Part shown: positions 1 through 9,689 of the stretch, in pieces
Layout: every line of letters begins with the position of its first letter
How positions within the stretch are numbered: position 1 is the first letter of the stretch
Notes under the pieces: model-generated
The model's input: only the letters and a program-made list of their open reading frames with translations
Databases searched by the model: none
What the model was told of the DNA's origin: nothing
Origin: Notamacropus eugenii
Lineage: Eukaryota; Chordata; Mammalia; Diprotodontia; Macropodidae
Length of the DNA: 64,000 bases
Direction of reading: 5' to 3'
NCBI RefSeq assembly: GCF_028372415.1
Contig: NC_092878.1
Coordinates: 26,704,903 to 26,768,902 of the forward strand
Made by a program: the position numbers and the translations under genes

Positions 1-640
1 TCCCTGGAGGTAATCTGGAGGCAGGATGGCCAGAGAGGTAGTGGAGGGGATCCCTGCAGACCAGCTTTGCAATGTCACTCCCTCCACCTTGTCTGTTTCA
101 CCTTTGTTACAAAGTCACAGTAGTTCTGTGCACTGCCTAACGTCTTCCTTTAGGAGAATGAAATTAACATATTTGTCCCCTGGCCAAATAACCTGGTTTT
201 TGTACGTCCTCCCTCGTGATAAATATGCTTTCTGTATTTGTTTGGCAGCTGGAGTTGTGGTCCTGTATGGAAAGCAGGGATGGGGCCAAGCAAATTGAGC
301 GAGGTTAGTTAGTTATTGATCTTAGGCAGGATTTAAGTCTCCTGATCGTTTGCAGTCGGTGTGCTCTGATGCTCCCAAGAGAAGTAGAAAACAGAGCATC
401 TCTTGGATGTCAGATGTGGCTTGGACTCCCGGTCTGTTGGAATGAAAGGTAGATTAGAGGAAGGCTACTCTGTTGCTAAGGAGGTTGGTTGCTAAGGGGA
501 GGAGGTACCAAAAAAAAAAAAAGGAAAAGAAAAAAAAAAAGCAAGGTTTTGGGGCCAGAGTATAAATATGTTAATTCCATTATGCTAAATGAAAGTCTAG
601 AAAGTTAACACCTGGGGGTGGGGGTGGGGGTGAGGGGGAT
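1..640. other. No gene recognised; simple A-rich and G-rich runs
   Basis: I see no exon-like open frame and no confidently assignable repeat here. There is an A-rich run at 510-540. A G-rich run at 613-638 holds four or more GGGG/GGGGG blocks separated by T or TG, so it could form a G-quadruplex. The short open frames present have no recognisable homology. Confidence 0.5.
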
Positions 641-1320
641 GAGTGAATATCTCAGGATCCTACAAATATACAAGTCTGTGTATATTTGCCAGATGCCTAC
701 TTGGAATACTTTCCTTCCAGTTGTGTATGACCTACTTTCAAAATGACTCAAAACATATCTTCTGCCATGTTGTCCTTTCACTCAACCCACTAATTCAAAT
801 CAAAGAACCATCCCTTTGCCACCTATGTTTATACTTGCTGAATTATGCAGCCCTGTAGTAAGACAGCTTTGCGATCTTTTTTGTTTGTTCTACATTCTAC
901 ATTGGATTGTAAGAACCCCAAAGGCAAGAGCTATTTGTGTGTGTATATACATATATATATGTGTGTATGTATATACGTATACATACATGTGTGTGATATA
1001 TCTGCCCATAGTATCTAGTATGATACTCAGTAGAAAAAAAAAAATGAATGTTCAGTAAATGTGGCAGACGGATGCTGACTGACTTATCTACAGGTCTGCT
1101 TATCACTGCTATTGCAGCCTGCTTTTCAGGCAGAGAAGCCTGGCTTCTTCCTATGAACTGTTTGCTTCTGTCATCTTGCTCTAAAGAGATAATCACCCAA
1201 CCAGCAGCTTGCCTAGGGCATGAAATCAGGTTAGCTGGCAGAGGAAAAGCCTGACATTTTACTCTAGATGTGAAAGCTGTTACCTGTAGGTGCTCAATAA
1301 ATACTTGTTGAACGAATGAA
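641..1320 (+). repeat. Old L2-like LINE fragment with TG/TA microsatellite
   Basis: The stretch has the wording of an L2 3' end: a line like 'ttggattgtaagaaccccaaaggcaagag' in degraded form, then 'ggtgctcaataaatacttgttgaa' near 1270-1315, each only loosely conserved. A TG/TA microsatellite occupies about 936-1000. The assignment is from remembered L2 consensus and is approximate. Confidence 0.5.
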
Positions 1321-1845
1321 ACCTACTCACGAGCTGTCAAGAGAACTTAACTCCAGTACTTTTGCTAGAAGATAGTGAGGAAACAGAAGCAGTCTCTCTG
1401 CTTACTCTTTGGAGTCTCTTTCACATATTTTTTGAAGGGGTAGGGAGTTTGATGTCTACACAAAAGGCCCCTTCCATCTGTAAAATTATATGATTTCATA
1501 TATCCTTGATCTCTTAGCCAATCTCCAAGGTTCCTGCCATCACAAAATTCTGATTACAGTATGTGATTCCTCAATCTATTAATTCATTAATACCAAGAGT
1601 ACTCATCAGGCTACCCAGCCATTTCCAAGTGTGAAATGTCATTAACACGGGAGTTAAGCCCTAGACAGTATCTCAAGACCTTCAGGTCAATTTCAAGAAT
1701 TTTAAGAAACAGCTGAAAATTAACAGGTTCTTTGAACATTTACTACAGATTCTAATCAAATTACAGACCTTATTTATGCTCAGTGTAAAGTAGATGGTTG
1801 ATTCACTTTGGTCCTTTCATCCACATCCTCCCATATTTTAGATGG
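1321..1845. other. No feature recognised
   Basis: This is AT-rich, non-repetitive-looking sequence without a coding signature. I could not assign it to a repeat family. Confidence 0.4.
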
Positions 1846-1850
1846 GACTA

Positions 1851-2330
1851 GACAATTCAACAAGCATTTATGACACATCTACTGTGTGCCAGGTTGGTTG
1901 GTTGTAAAAAAAAAAAAAAGGTACAGCAAGACAGTCCATAACTCCATTTCAAATAAATTCATCGTCAACACACATTTATTTTATTAAGCACCAACTATGT
2001 ATAAGGCATTCTGCTAGATGTTATTAAGTGCCTGCTATACGTAAGGACTCAGCTAGATATCTGAAGCAGTGTGTCCTATATGTGTATATACATATAATAT
2101 ATATGCATATATGTACATGTATGTATGTATGAATATACGTGTAGGCAGCAGCAGCATTTTGTGTACTCCTTGTTATCACAAAGCACTGGGGATAAAAAGA
2201 AAGGCAAAAATTGGTCTCTACCTTCAAGGAGCTTACATCCGAATGAAGGAGGCAACTTGCAAACAACTACACAGAAACAAAATATATACAGGATAAATTA
2301 GAGATAACATCAGAGAGAAGGCATAGCTGA
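1851..2330 (-). repeat. L2 LINE 3' ends (minus strand) with TA microsatellite
   Basis: Two pieces carry the reverse complement of the L2 tail, such as 'caagcatttatgacac' at 1861 and 'ttattaagcaccaactatg' near 1982, followed from about 2180 by the reverse complement of the region just upstream in L2. A TATATG microsatellite interrupts at about 2085-2140. Confidence 0.65.
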
Positions 2331-2563
2331 AATCTAGTTACCCTATGACTTTCTGCCTCTGCCTTACAGACCAGAATGATTTACATCTGAAGTACTAAAT
2401 AATGAGCTGTAATGCTATACTTTTTCCTTATCTAATTCTGGAGGGAAATCATGTTTCTCTACTTTCAAATCTCTTTGGACCCTGCTTAATAACAATATGG
2501 ATTGATAAATCATTAGTCACTTATTAACGATTGTTTATCATTGATTAAAAATTATATTGAGAG

Positions 2564-3145
2564 TTGGATATGGAAATCTATTTTACCCTGTAGGAAGGCA
2601 GGGGGAGGGGGATAGGAGAAGAAAGATAATAGAAGGGACAGCAAATTGGGGAAAGGGATAATCAGAAGCAAACACTATTGTGGGAGGACAAGTGAAGGGA
2701 AAGAATGGAATAAATAGGGGGCAGGACAAAACAGAGGGAAATGTGGTTAGTCTTTCACAACATAAGTATTATGGAATCATCTTGCATGGTTCCACATATA
2801 TGACCTATATTGAATTGCTTGTTTTCTCAATGAGGGTGGGTGGAGAGGGAGGAAGGGAGAGAATATGGAACGCAAAGCTTTAATAATGAATGTTAAAAAT
2901 TGTTTTTGCATGCAACTGAGAGATGAGATGTACAGGCAGTGGGGTATAGAAATCTATTTTGCCTTATAGGAAAACAGAGGGGAGGGGGATGGGAAAAGGT
3001 GGGGTAATAGAAGTGAGGACAGACTGAAGGAAGGGGTGTTTGGGGTGCATGCTGTCCTGGGGAAGGATGAAGAGAAAATTTTGAATTCAAATTCTTCTGG
3101 AAGTGAATATTGAAAACTGAAAAATAAATAAATTATATATTTTTA
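2564..3145 (+). mobile_element. 5'-truncated HAL1/L1 3' end with perfect TSD
   Basis: This is the purine-rich 3' region shared with the HAL1 copies at 9.7 and 13.8 kb, including the 'cctatattgaattgcttg' stretch and the 'gggagaaaatttggaa'-type end, with a tail of aaaataaataaa. A perfect 17-bp target-site duplication, aaaaattatattgagag, flanks it (2547-2563 and 3147-3163). It is therefore a single retrotransposition that kept only about 580 bp. It landed at the 5' edge of the SINE that follows. Confidence 0.8.
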
Positions 3146-3163
3146 AAAAAATTATATTGAGAG

Positions 3164-3330
3164 AAATAGCAAAGTGGATAGAGAACCTGCCTCAAAGAAA
3201 GGAAGACTTTCAACCTCTTTGTACTGGTTTTGAGCCCTGCATCTGACAAATACTGTGTGATCTTGGACAAGTAACTTAACTTTGAGTGCTCTAGGGCCTA
3301 GACAACTCTCTAAAACCATATGTTGCAGGA
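3164..3330 (+). repeat. tRNA-headed SINE (diverged)
   Basis: The order of motifs fits marsupial tRNA-derived SINEs: 'agtggatagagaacctg', a B-box-like segment, then 'tgtgtgatcttggacaagtaa'. It is diverged. Confidence 0.55.
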
Positions 3331-3394
3331 CCAACCTGGACTGGGAAGGCTAGTTTCTTGGGGGTAGGGGATGAGGGTGAGGGAGGCATACTAA

Positions 3395-3960
3395 TGAAAA
3401 TAGAAGTCCTATCCCTTACTATATGGCAGGCACTGTGCTTAAGGAATGCAGATCCAAAGAAAGGCAAAACCAGTCATATTCTAATGGAAGAGACTATATA
3501 TATATATATATAAATACATACAAAATACATTTGGAGTAGAGATGCAAGGTAACTTTAGAGGAGAAGGCTGTCATATCTGAGGGCAGAGAGTGCTAGGTGG
3601 ACTGAGATGAGAGTGCCAGGTGGTCTGAGACGGAAACCAAGGATTCCAAGAAGTGGAGTTGAGGAAGGAGAGCATTCCAGGAATGGGAACTAGCCAGTAA
3701 CAAAGGCAAAAAAAATGAGACAGGGTGATGCTTGTATAGAACAGCTGGATTACAAAGTGGAGGGCCGTGGAGTTTAAGAAGACTAGAAAGGAAAGGAAGA
3801 GGTCAAGTCTGTGAAGAGTTTTAAATACAAAACATGACTACATTTGTCTTGGAGGGAATAAGGATGCACTGGGGTTTACTGGATGCTGAATGGAATGTGT
3901 TTGGCCAAATCAAACTAAGATTTAACCTTCAAGTCCACTTTGGTATACATTTGGTATGTT
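3395..3960 (-). repeat. L2 LINE 3' region (minus strand)
   Basis: Reads as the reverse complement of L2: 'atggcaggcactgtgctt', then 'gagcattccaggaatggg', then 'gaagagttttaaatac'. A short TA run lies at 3497-3512. Confidence 0.65.
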
Positions 3961-3989
3961 ATCAGACTAGACCATAATTGTTTGTATGC

Positions 3990-4115
3990 TGTTTTTATCT
4001 TTTTTCTAAGCATGCCTACATCTGTATCTCACCTGACCTCCACAACAGCCCTATGAAGCGCCCCTATTATTGTACACATCGATACATAAGAAAAGCAAGG
4101 CATAGAAATGTTGTT
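3990..4115 (-). repeat. MIR-like SINE (minus strand)
   Basis: Contains the 'acaacagccctatgaag' block typical of reverse-complement MIR, followed by a degraded 'aggcatagaaatg' segment. Confidence 0.45.
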
Positions 4116-4133
4116 ACTTTTTTCTTAAAAAAA

Positions 4134-4979
4134 GAGAACACATTTGTTTATTTTTAAGATTCATTTTGAGTTCCAAATTCTGTCCCTCCTCCACCCCGCA
4201 AGAAGGCAAATAGTATGATTCTCAACATCATGAAAGTGTGATACCTAATATGATACCCATGATCATGCAAAAGTGAAATCATACAAAACATATTTCCATT
4301 TTTAGCAATGTTACCAAAAAAAGACAAGAAAAATAAAGAGATAAAAAATGAAGTGGAAAAAAGTATGATTCATTCAATTCAATCAATCACAATTCATCAA
4401 TTCTCTCTCTAGAGGTGGATGCCATTTTTAATCATGAGTCACAGTAATTTTCTGGTATTATTGTATTGATCAGAGTAGCTAAGTTTTTCACAGCTGATCA
4501 TGGTTTCAATATTGCTGTTACTATATACATTGTTCTCATGGTTCTGCTCACTTCACTTTGCATCAGTTCATATTAGTCTTCACAGGTTTTTCTGAAAACA
4601 TCCCGCTCATCATTTTTTATAGCACAATGGTATTCTGTTACATTCATATACCACAACTTTTTCAGACATTCTCCAATGGATAGGTAACCCCTCAGCTTCC
4701 AATTCTTTGTCACCACAAAAAGAGTTGCTATAAATATTTTTGTACACATAAGTCATTTTTTCCATTTTCTTTGTTCTCTTTGGATACAGACCTAGCAGTG
4801 GTATTGCTGGGTCAAAGGGTATGCAGTTTGCTAGCCCTTTGGGTATAGTTCCAAACTAGTTCCATACTGGACTATAGTTCCAGAATGGTTGGACCAGTTC
4901 ACCATTCCACTACCAGTGCATTATTGTACCTAATATTTCCACATCCCATCCATTAGCTGAGTTTTAAAAGTGAACTAGT
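4134..4979 (-). mobile_element. L1 3' end, minus strand (fragment A, left part)
   Basis: Reverse complement of a marsupial L1 3' UTR and ORF2 C-terminal region: 'ttttgagttccaaattctg', 'tctgctcacttcactttgca', 'ataccacaac', 'ttgctataaatatttttgt' and 'gtattgctgggtcaaaggg' in order. It breaks at 4979 and resumes at 9482, so a 4.5-kb element landed inside it. The site duplication is ttttaaaagtgaactagt (4962-4979) against ttttaaaaacgtgaactggt (9482-9501). Confidence 0.85.
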
Positions 4980-5985
4980 ACAGAGTAGTGCAGAACTTCG
5001 CAGGGAGCAGAGGTCAGACACTACTGCTCACACCAGTATCCTGGTCACTCCTCATGTTCCTTCCCTGCAACTGCTGCACAGCTCCTTGCCTGCCCAGCTA
5101 CCCTCCAGAGCAAGACTCTGGAGCAAGGGTTGTCATCGGTCTGCTCCCTTTTGAACAACCAGAACTCCGTTCCCCAGCCTGACCAGGATTTCTGGGCAGA
5201 AGGCACTTCAACCTCTGCCACTGAGTGAGCTCAATCCTTTGCCTCTACAACCTGCAGAACCAGAAGTTAATCAAAGTACAATTGAATTGGCTAAACAAAT
5301 TGTAGAAATTAGAGACAAGCTGTATTTTGAATACGTTGTTCAAAATGTGTTGTCCATGTTTTCTGACACAACTTGAAGTGAACTGACAAGATGGCTTTAA
5401 CAGTGACAATCCTCAGTATATTCACATTGCTTATAAGGATATCTGTATCAGGAAAAAAATGCATCAGAGGTTTGTCAGAAGCCATTCTCGACCACGGAAA
5501 ATCAAGAGCAAGAAGATGCTTGGAATCTGGAGCTTTTTGCTCAGCATTTTTCAACAAGGTTCAGTGAACCTTGACCTTGTGAACATGACCTTGTTCATAA
5601 TGTCTCAGTTCTAAAACAGGATTTCTAGTTATATCTACTTTACATATGACCACCGAATGTATTTCAGTCTGCATACACTGACCATGTAATTTTCAACTAC
5701 ATGTGTACATAAAGAACTTGGTTCTTACTAACAAGCAACATTTTGGGTCTTACCTGGATTCTTCCTGAAAATCACTTCTACAAAATACATTATAAATCCC
5801 TGGTTCCTTTAAGATGTAATTAGTATACGTGGATTTGAAAGAGAATGGTGGGTTTTGTTTTTCAAGGAAAGGTAATTGTGGGTTTAAGAAGCAAAATTTG
5901 GCAGAATTTTTTTGTATTTGGACTTTGTTTTCCACACTAAGATTGCAATGTGCTTTTGGTTCTTTCAGTTCTGGGGCTCTGTGAA
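4980..5985 (+). other. Non-L1 segment at 5' end of the composite insertion
   Basis: I do not recognise a family. Around 5180-5360 one frame stays open for over 60 codons and looks protein-like (it includes ELAKQIVEIRDKLYFEYV), and a second coding-like stretch lies near 5490-5560. From 5600 on it looks like 3' UTR or intron. A pyrimidine tract ending in ttctttcag (5960-5968) just before the L1 start resembles a splice acceptor. There is no poly(A) at its 3' edge. It could be a 5' transduction from a host transcript or a template-switch chimera; both are inference. Confidence 0.4.
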
Positions 5986-8375
5986 GGGGAGCCAAGATGG
6001 TGGAGTAAAGGCAGGGACTTGCCTGAACTCTCCTCCAAATTCCTCCAAATACCTTAAAAATGACTCTAAACAAATTCCAGAGCAGCAAAACCCACAAAAA
6101 GAGTGAAACAAATTTCCAGCACAAGACAGCTTAGGAGATTAGCAGGAAAGGTTTGCTGTACCAAAGTGAGAGAAGAGCACGGTGCAGACTGGGCCCCAGC
6201 AAAGTAGGAGCAGGCCTTGAGAATGACTGAATAAGCAGTGGTTGTGGCAGCACAGCTGGAAGCCAGCTGCTTTTGGAGCTCTCAACTGACACGGTAAAGG
6301 CGTTGAAAAATTGGTCACAAGGAGATTACAGGGATCTTTTTGCTAGCACAGACGCAGGACTCTGTTGCTTTGCCCATACTCAGATCTACATCTCAGTCCT
6401 GGGTGCAGTCCCAGGGTGAGGAGGAGCACTAGCACACCAGATCTTGCAATCATAGTGGAAGGGGAACCCTTTTCATAGTTCCGGGGCAGAAATGAGTGCT
6501 TGTTGTCACTCACAGACCAGAGCACAGGCCAGGAGAGTAGTAAACACCTCTCCTTAGATCATACCACCTTGGAAGAACTGAAAACTTACTGGTCTCTAGA
6601 AGTATCTCTGAAAATAACTACACAAAGCCCCTAAAACTTGGGATGGTACATTCTCCTGGAGAGTGAAAGCAGAACCCTACTTTAGTAAAAAGTTACAAGT
6701 CAAGGAATAGGCTGAGAAAATAAGCAAACAATGGAAAAAACTCAGACTATAGAAAATTATGGTGATGAAAAAGATCAAAATACCCACACAGAAGAAGACC
6801 ACAAAATCAAAGCTCTTACATCCAAAACCTTAAAAAAATATGGATTAGTCTTAGGCCATGGCATAACTCACAAAGAATTTTGAAAATCAAATAAGAAAGG
6901 TAGAGGAAAAGTTGGGAAGAGAAATGAGAGTAACACAAGAGAATAATGAAAAAAGAGGCAGCAGTTTGGTAAAGGAAACACAAAAAAATACTGAAGAAAA
7001 TAACACCTTAAAAAACAGATGAAGCCAAATGGTAAAAGAGGTCCAAAAAACCAATGAAGAGAAGAATGCCTTAAAAAGCAGAATTGGCCAAATCAAAAAG
7101 GTCCAAACACTCATTGCAGAAAATAATTCGTTAAAAAATTGGAATGGACCAAATGGAAGTTAATGACTTTATGAAAATCAAGATATAATAAAACTGAACA
7201 AAAAGAATAAAATGATAGAAAATAATATGATGGGGGAAAAAATGGAAAAACAACTGACCTGGAAAATAGATCCAGGAGAGATAATTTAAGAATTACTGGA
7301 CTACCTGAAAGCCATGATCAAAAAAGGAGTCTAGACATCATATTTCAAGAGATTACCAAGGAAAACTGGTCTAGTTTTCTAGAACCAGAGGATAAAATAG
7401 AAATTGAAAGAATCCACTGATCATCTCCTGAAAGAGATCCCAAAATGAAAACTCCCAGGAATATTATAGCCAAATTCTGGAGTTCCCAGGCAAAAGAGAA
7501 AATATTGTGAGCAGCCAGAAGGAAATAATTTAAATATGGGGGAACCATAGTTAGGATAACACAAGATTTAGCAGCTTTTACATTAAAGGATGTGAGGGTT
7601 TGGAATATGATATTCCAGAGGGCAAAGGAGGTAGGATTACAATCAAGAATCATCTACCCAGCAAAACTGAGTATAATTCTTTATTGGAGTGGAGGTGAAT
7701 GGATATTCAATTTCAAGCATTCTTGATGAAAAGACCAAAGCTGAATAGAAAAGCTGACTTTCAAATACAGGACTCAACAGAAACATAAAAAGGGAAACAG
7801 GAAAGGGAAATTAATTAATTTAATTAAATTAAAAAATTAATAAGACCAAACTGTTTATATTCCTAGATGGGAAGATGATACATGTAACTCATAATTTATT
7901 TCTCATTATTAGAGCAGTATATATAGACAGAGGACACAGGTATAAATTGAAGATGAAGGAATGATATGTAAAAAATTAAATACAATTAAGAGGTAAGAGA
8001 GGAATGTACTGGGAGAAAGGGAGAAGTGGAATGGGGTAAATTACCTCACATAAAAGAGGCAAGAAAAAGTTTTTACAGTGGAGGGGAAGAGAGAAAAGGT
8101 GAGGGGGAGTGAATGAACCTTACTCTCATCAAAACTGGTTCAAAGAGGGCATAACATACACACTCAACTGGGTAAAAAAATTCATCTTACCCTACAGGAA
8201 AGTAGGTGAGAATAGGATAAGAGAAGGGGGAGGGGGGGAGTGATAGAAGGGAGGGCAGATTGGGAAAGGGGGTAGTCAGAAGCTAAACACTTTTGAGGAG
8301 GAACAGGGTGAAAGGAGAAAGAGAATAGAATAAATGGAGAGAGGGGAATAGAATGGAGGAAAATAGAGTTAGCAG
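5986..8375 (+). mobile_element. L1/HAL1 5' UTR, degraded ORF1 and downstream region (older subfamily)
   Basis: It starts ggggagccaagatggtggag, a marsupial L1 5' end. The 5' UTR (to about 6700) matches the copy at 53.96 kb rather than those at 9.7 and 13.8 kb. ORF1 (about 6720-7780) follows the same order as the intact copy: a coiled-coil region, then 'aattactggactacctgaa', 'agggagtctagacatcat' and 'cccagcaaaactgagtataa'. It is broken by several frame losses. The purine-rich 7800-8375 segment matches the region after ORF1 in the other HAL1 copies and in the minus-strand L1 at 62.8 kb. Confidence 0.75.
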
Positions 8376-8379
8376 TAGT

Positions 8380-9470
8380 AACTTTGAAAAAAATTTAAGC
8401 AAGTTTCTCTGATTAAGGCTTCATTTCTCAAACATATAGAGAACTGAGTCAAATTTACAAAAATAAGAGTTATTCCCTAATTGGTAAATGACCAAAAGAT
8501 ATGAACAGTTTTCAGATGAAATAATGAAAGCTAACTATAACCATATGGAAAAAAAATACTCTAACTCACTATTGATTGGAGAAATGTAAATTAAAGCAAT
8601 TCTGAGGTACTAACTCATACCTATTAGACTGGCTAATAGAACAGAAAAGGAAAATGACAAATGTTGGAGGGGAATGTTGGAAAAATGAGACATTAATGAC
8701 TATTGATGGAAGAGTATACTGATTCAACCATTGTGTAGAGCAATTTGGAATTATGCCCAAAGGGCTATAAAACCATGCATACCCTTTCATGCAATATTGC
8801 TATTAGATCTGTATCCCAAAAGTGATGAAAAAAAAAAAAGGAAGAGAACCTATATGTACAAAAATATTTATAGCAGCTCTTCTTATGGAGGCAAAGAATT
8901 TGAAATTGAGGGGATTCCCATCCATTGGGGCATGGCTGAACAAGCTGTGGCACGTGATTATGATGGAATACTATTGTACTTTAAGAAATGATGAGCAGAG
9001 TGCAGTCAGAAAAACCTGGAAAGACTTGCATGGGCTGATGAAAAGTGAAATGTACTGTGTGCAAAGTGATAGCAAGTAAATCACAACAGTAAAATGACCA
9101 GCTATGAATGGCTTGGCTATTCTCAGCAATACAAAGATCCAGAACAGCTCTAAAGGATTTATGATGAAAAATGCTCCCCATCTCTGGAGAAAGAACTGAT
9201 GGTGTCTGAATACAGAATAAAGCATATTTTTTTTTATTTTATTTTTCTTGAGTTTTTTTGTGTCTGTTTTCTTTCACAACATGACTATTCTGTACATGTT
9301 TTGTATGACTACACATGTATAACATATCAAATTGCTTGCCTTCTCCATAGGGGGTAGGAGTATGGATAGAGGAAGGGAATGAATTTGGAACTCAGAGTTT
9401 TAAAACCAAATGTTAACAGTTGTTTTTATATGTAACTGAGGAAAAGCAAAATACTAAGTAAAAAAATCAA
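8380..9470 (+). mobile_element. L1 ORF2 C-terminal remnant and 3' UTR
   Basis: Translation in two frames gives pieces that align with the L1 ORF2p C-terminus: a 'QPLCRAIWNYAQRAIKPCIPF' type stretch, then 'KIFIAALLMEAKNL' and 'KLWHVIMMEYYCTLRNDEQ'. The marsupial L1 3' UTR follows ('ttctttcacaacatgact', 'tatcaaattgcttgccttct', 'gaatttggaactcagag'). The reverse transcriptase and endonuclease domains are missing, so it cannot be autonomous. Confidence 0.8.
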
Positions 9471-9481
9471 ATCAATCAATT

Positions 9482-9605
9482 TTTTAAAAACGTGAACTGG
9501 TTCTCCACTCCACTCCTTTAAAGAGGTTAGGGACTCATGGATATGGAACATGCCATACATTTTCAGACTTTTCCAAGAAATTGATAAGTTTTACTTATTT
9601 TTCTC
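9482..9605 (-). mobile_element. L1 fragment A, right part (minus strand)
   Basis: Continuation of the L1 that stops at 4979. The sequence 'gaactggttctccactcc' to 'ttcagacttttccaa' matches 13480-13560 of fragment B. Both fragments end at the same point near 'gataa'. Confidence 0.7.
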
Positions 9606-9614
9606 TTCCTTTTT

Positions 9615-9689
9615 CTTTTTTTAAAACATTTTATTTTTTCCCAAGTACATGTAAAAATAATTTTAACATTCTGTTTTTAAATTTTGAGT
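9615..9689 (-). mobile_element. L1 fragment B, 3' terminus (minus strand)
   Basis: Reverse complement of the L1 tail: 'aaaacattttattttttccc', 'acatgtaaaaataatttt' and 'aaattttgagt'. It is interrupted by the HAL1 at 9690-12487 and continues at 12488. Confidence 0.75.

Larger units (their letters stand above)
4980..9481 (+). mobile_element. Composite 4.5-kb LINE insertion inside L1 fragment A
   Basis: Everything between the two copies of the target-site duplication behaves as one insertion. From 5' to 3' it holds about 1 kb with no L1 resemblance (4980-5985), an L1/HAL1 5' UTR with degraded ORF1 (5986 to about 7780), an inter-ORF-like or HAL1-type 3' region (about 7800-8375), an ORF2 C-terminal remnant with L1 3' UTR (8380-9470), and an A-rich tail. 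Most of ORF2 is absent. The two TSD copies differ by one base and a 2-nt gap, so the insertion is old. Confidence 0.7.

Noticed and set aside
1-4133. CCDC32, which in human lies beside RPUSD2
   Set aside because: No exon or CpG island seen; it is probably left of the window.
5750-6124. 124-aa minus-strand open frame
   Set aside because: Crosses the boundary between the unknown segment and an L1 5' UTR, so it is not an ancestral gene.
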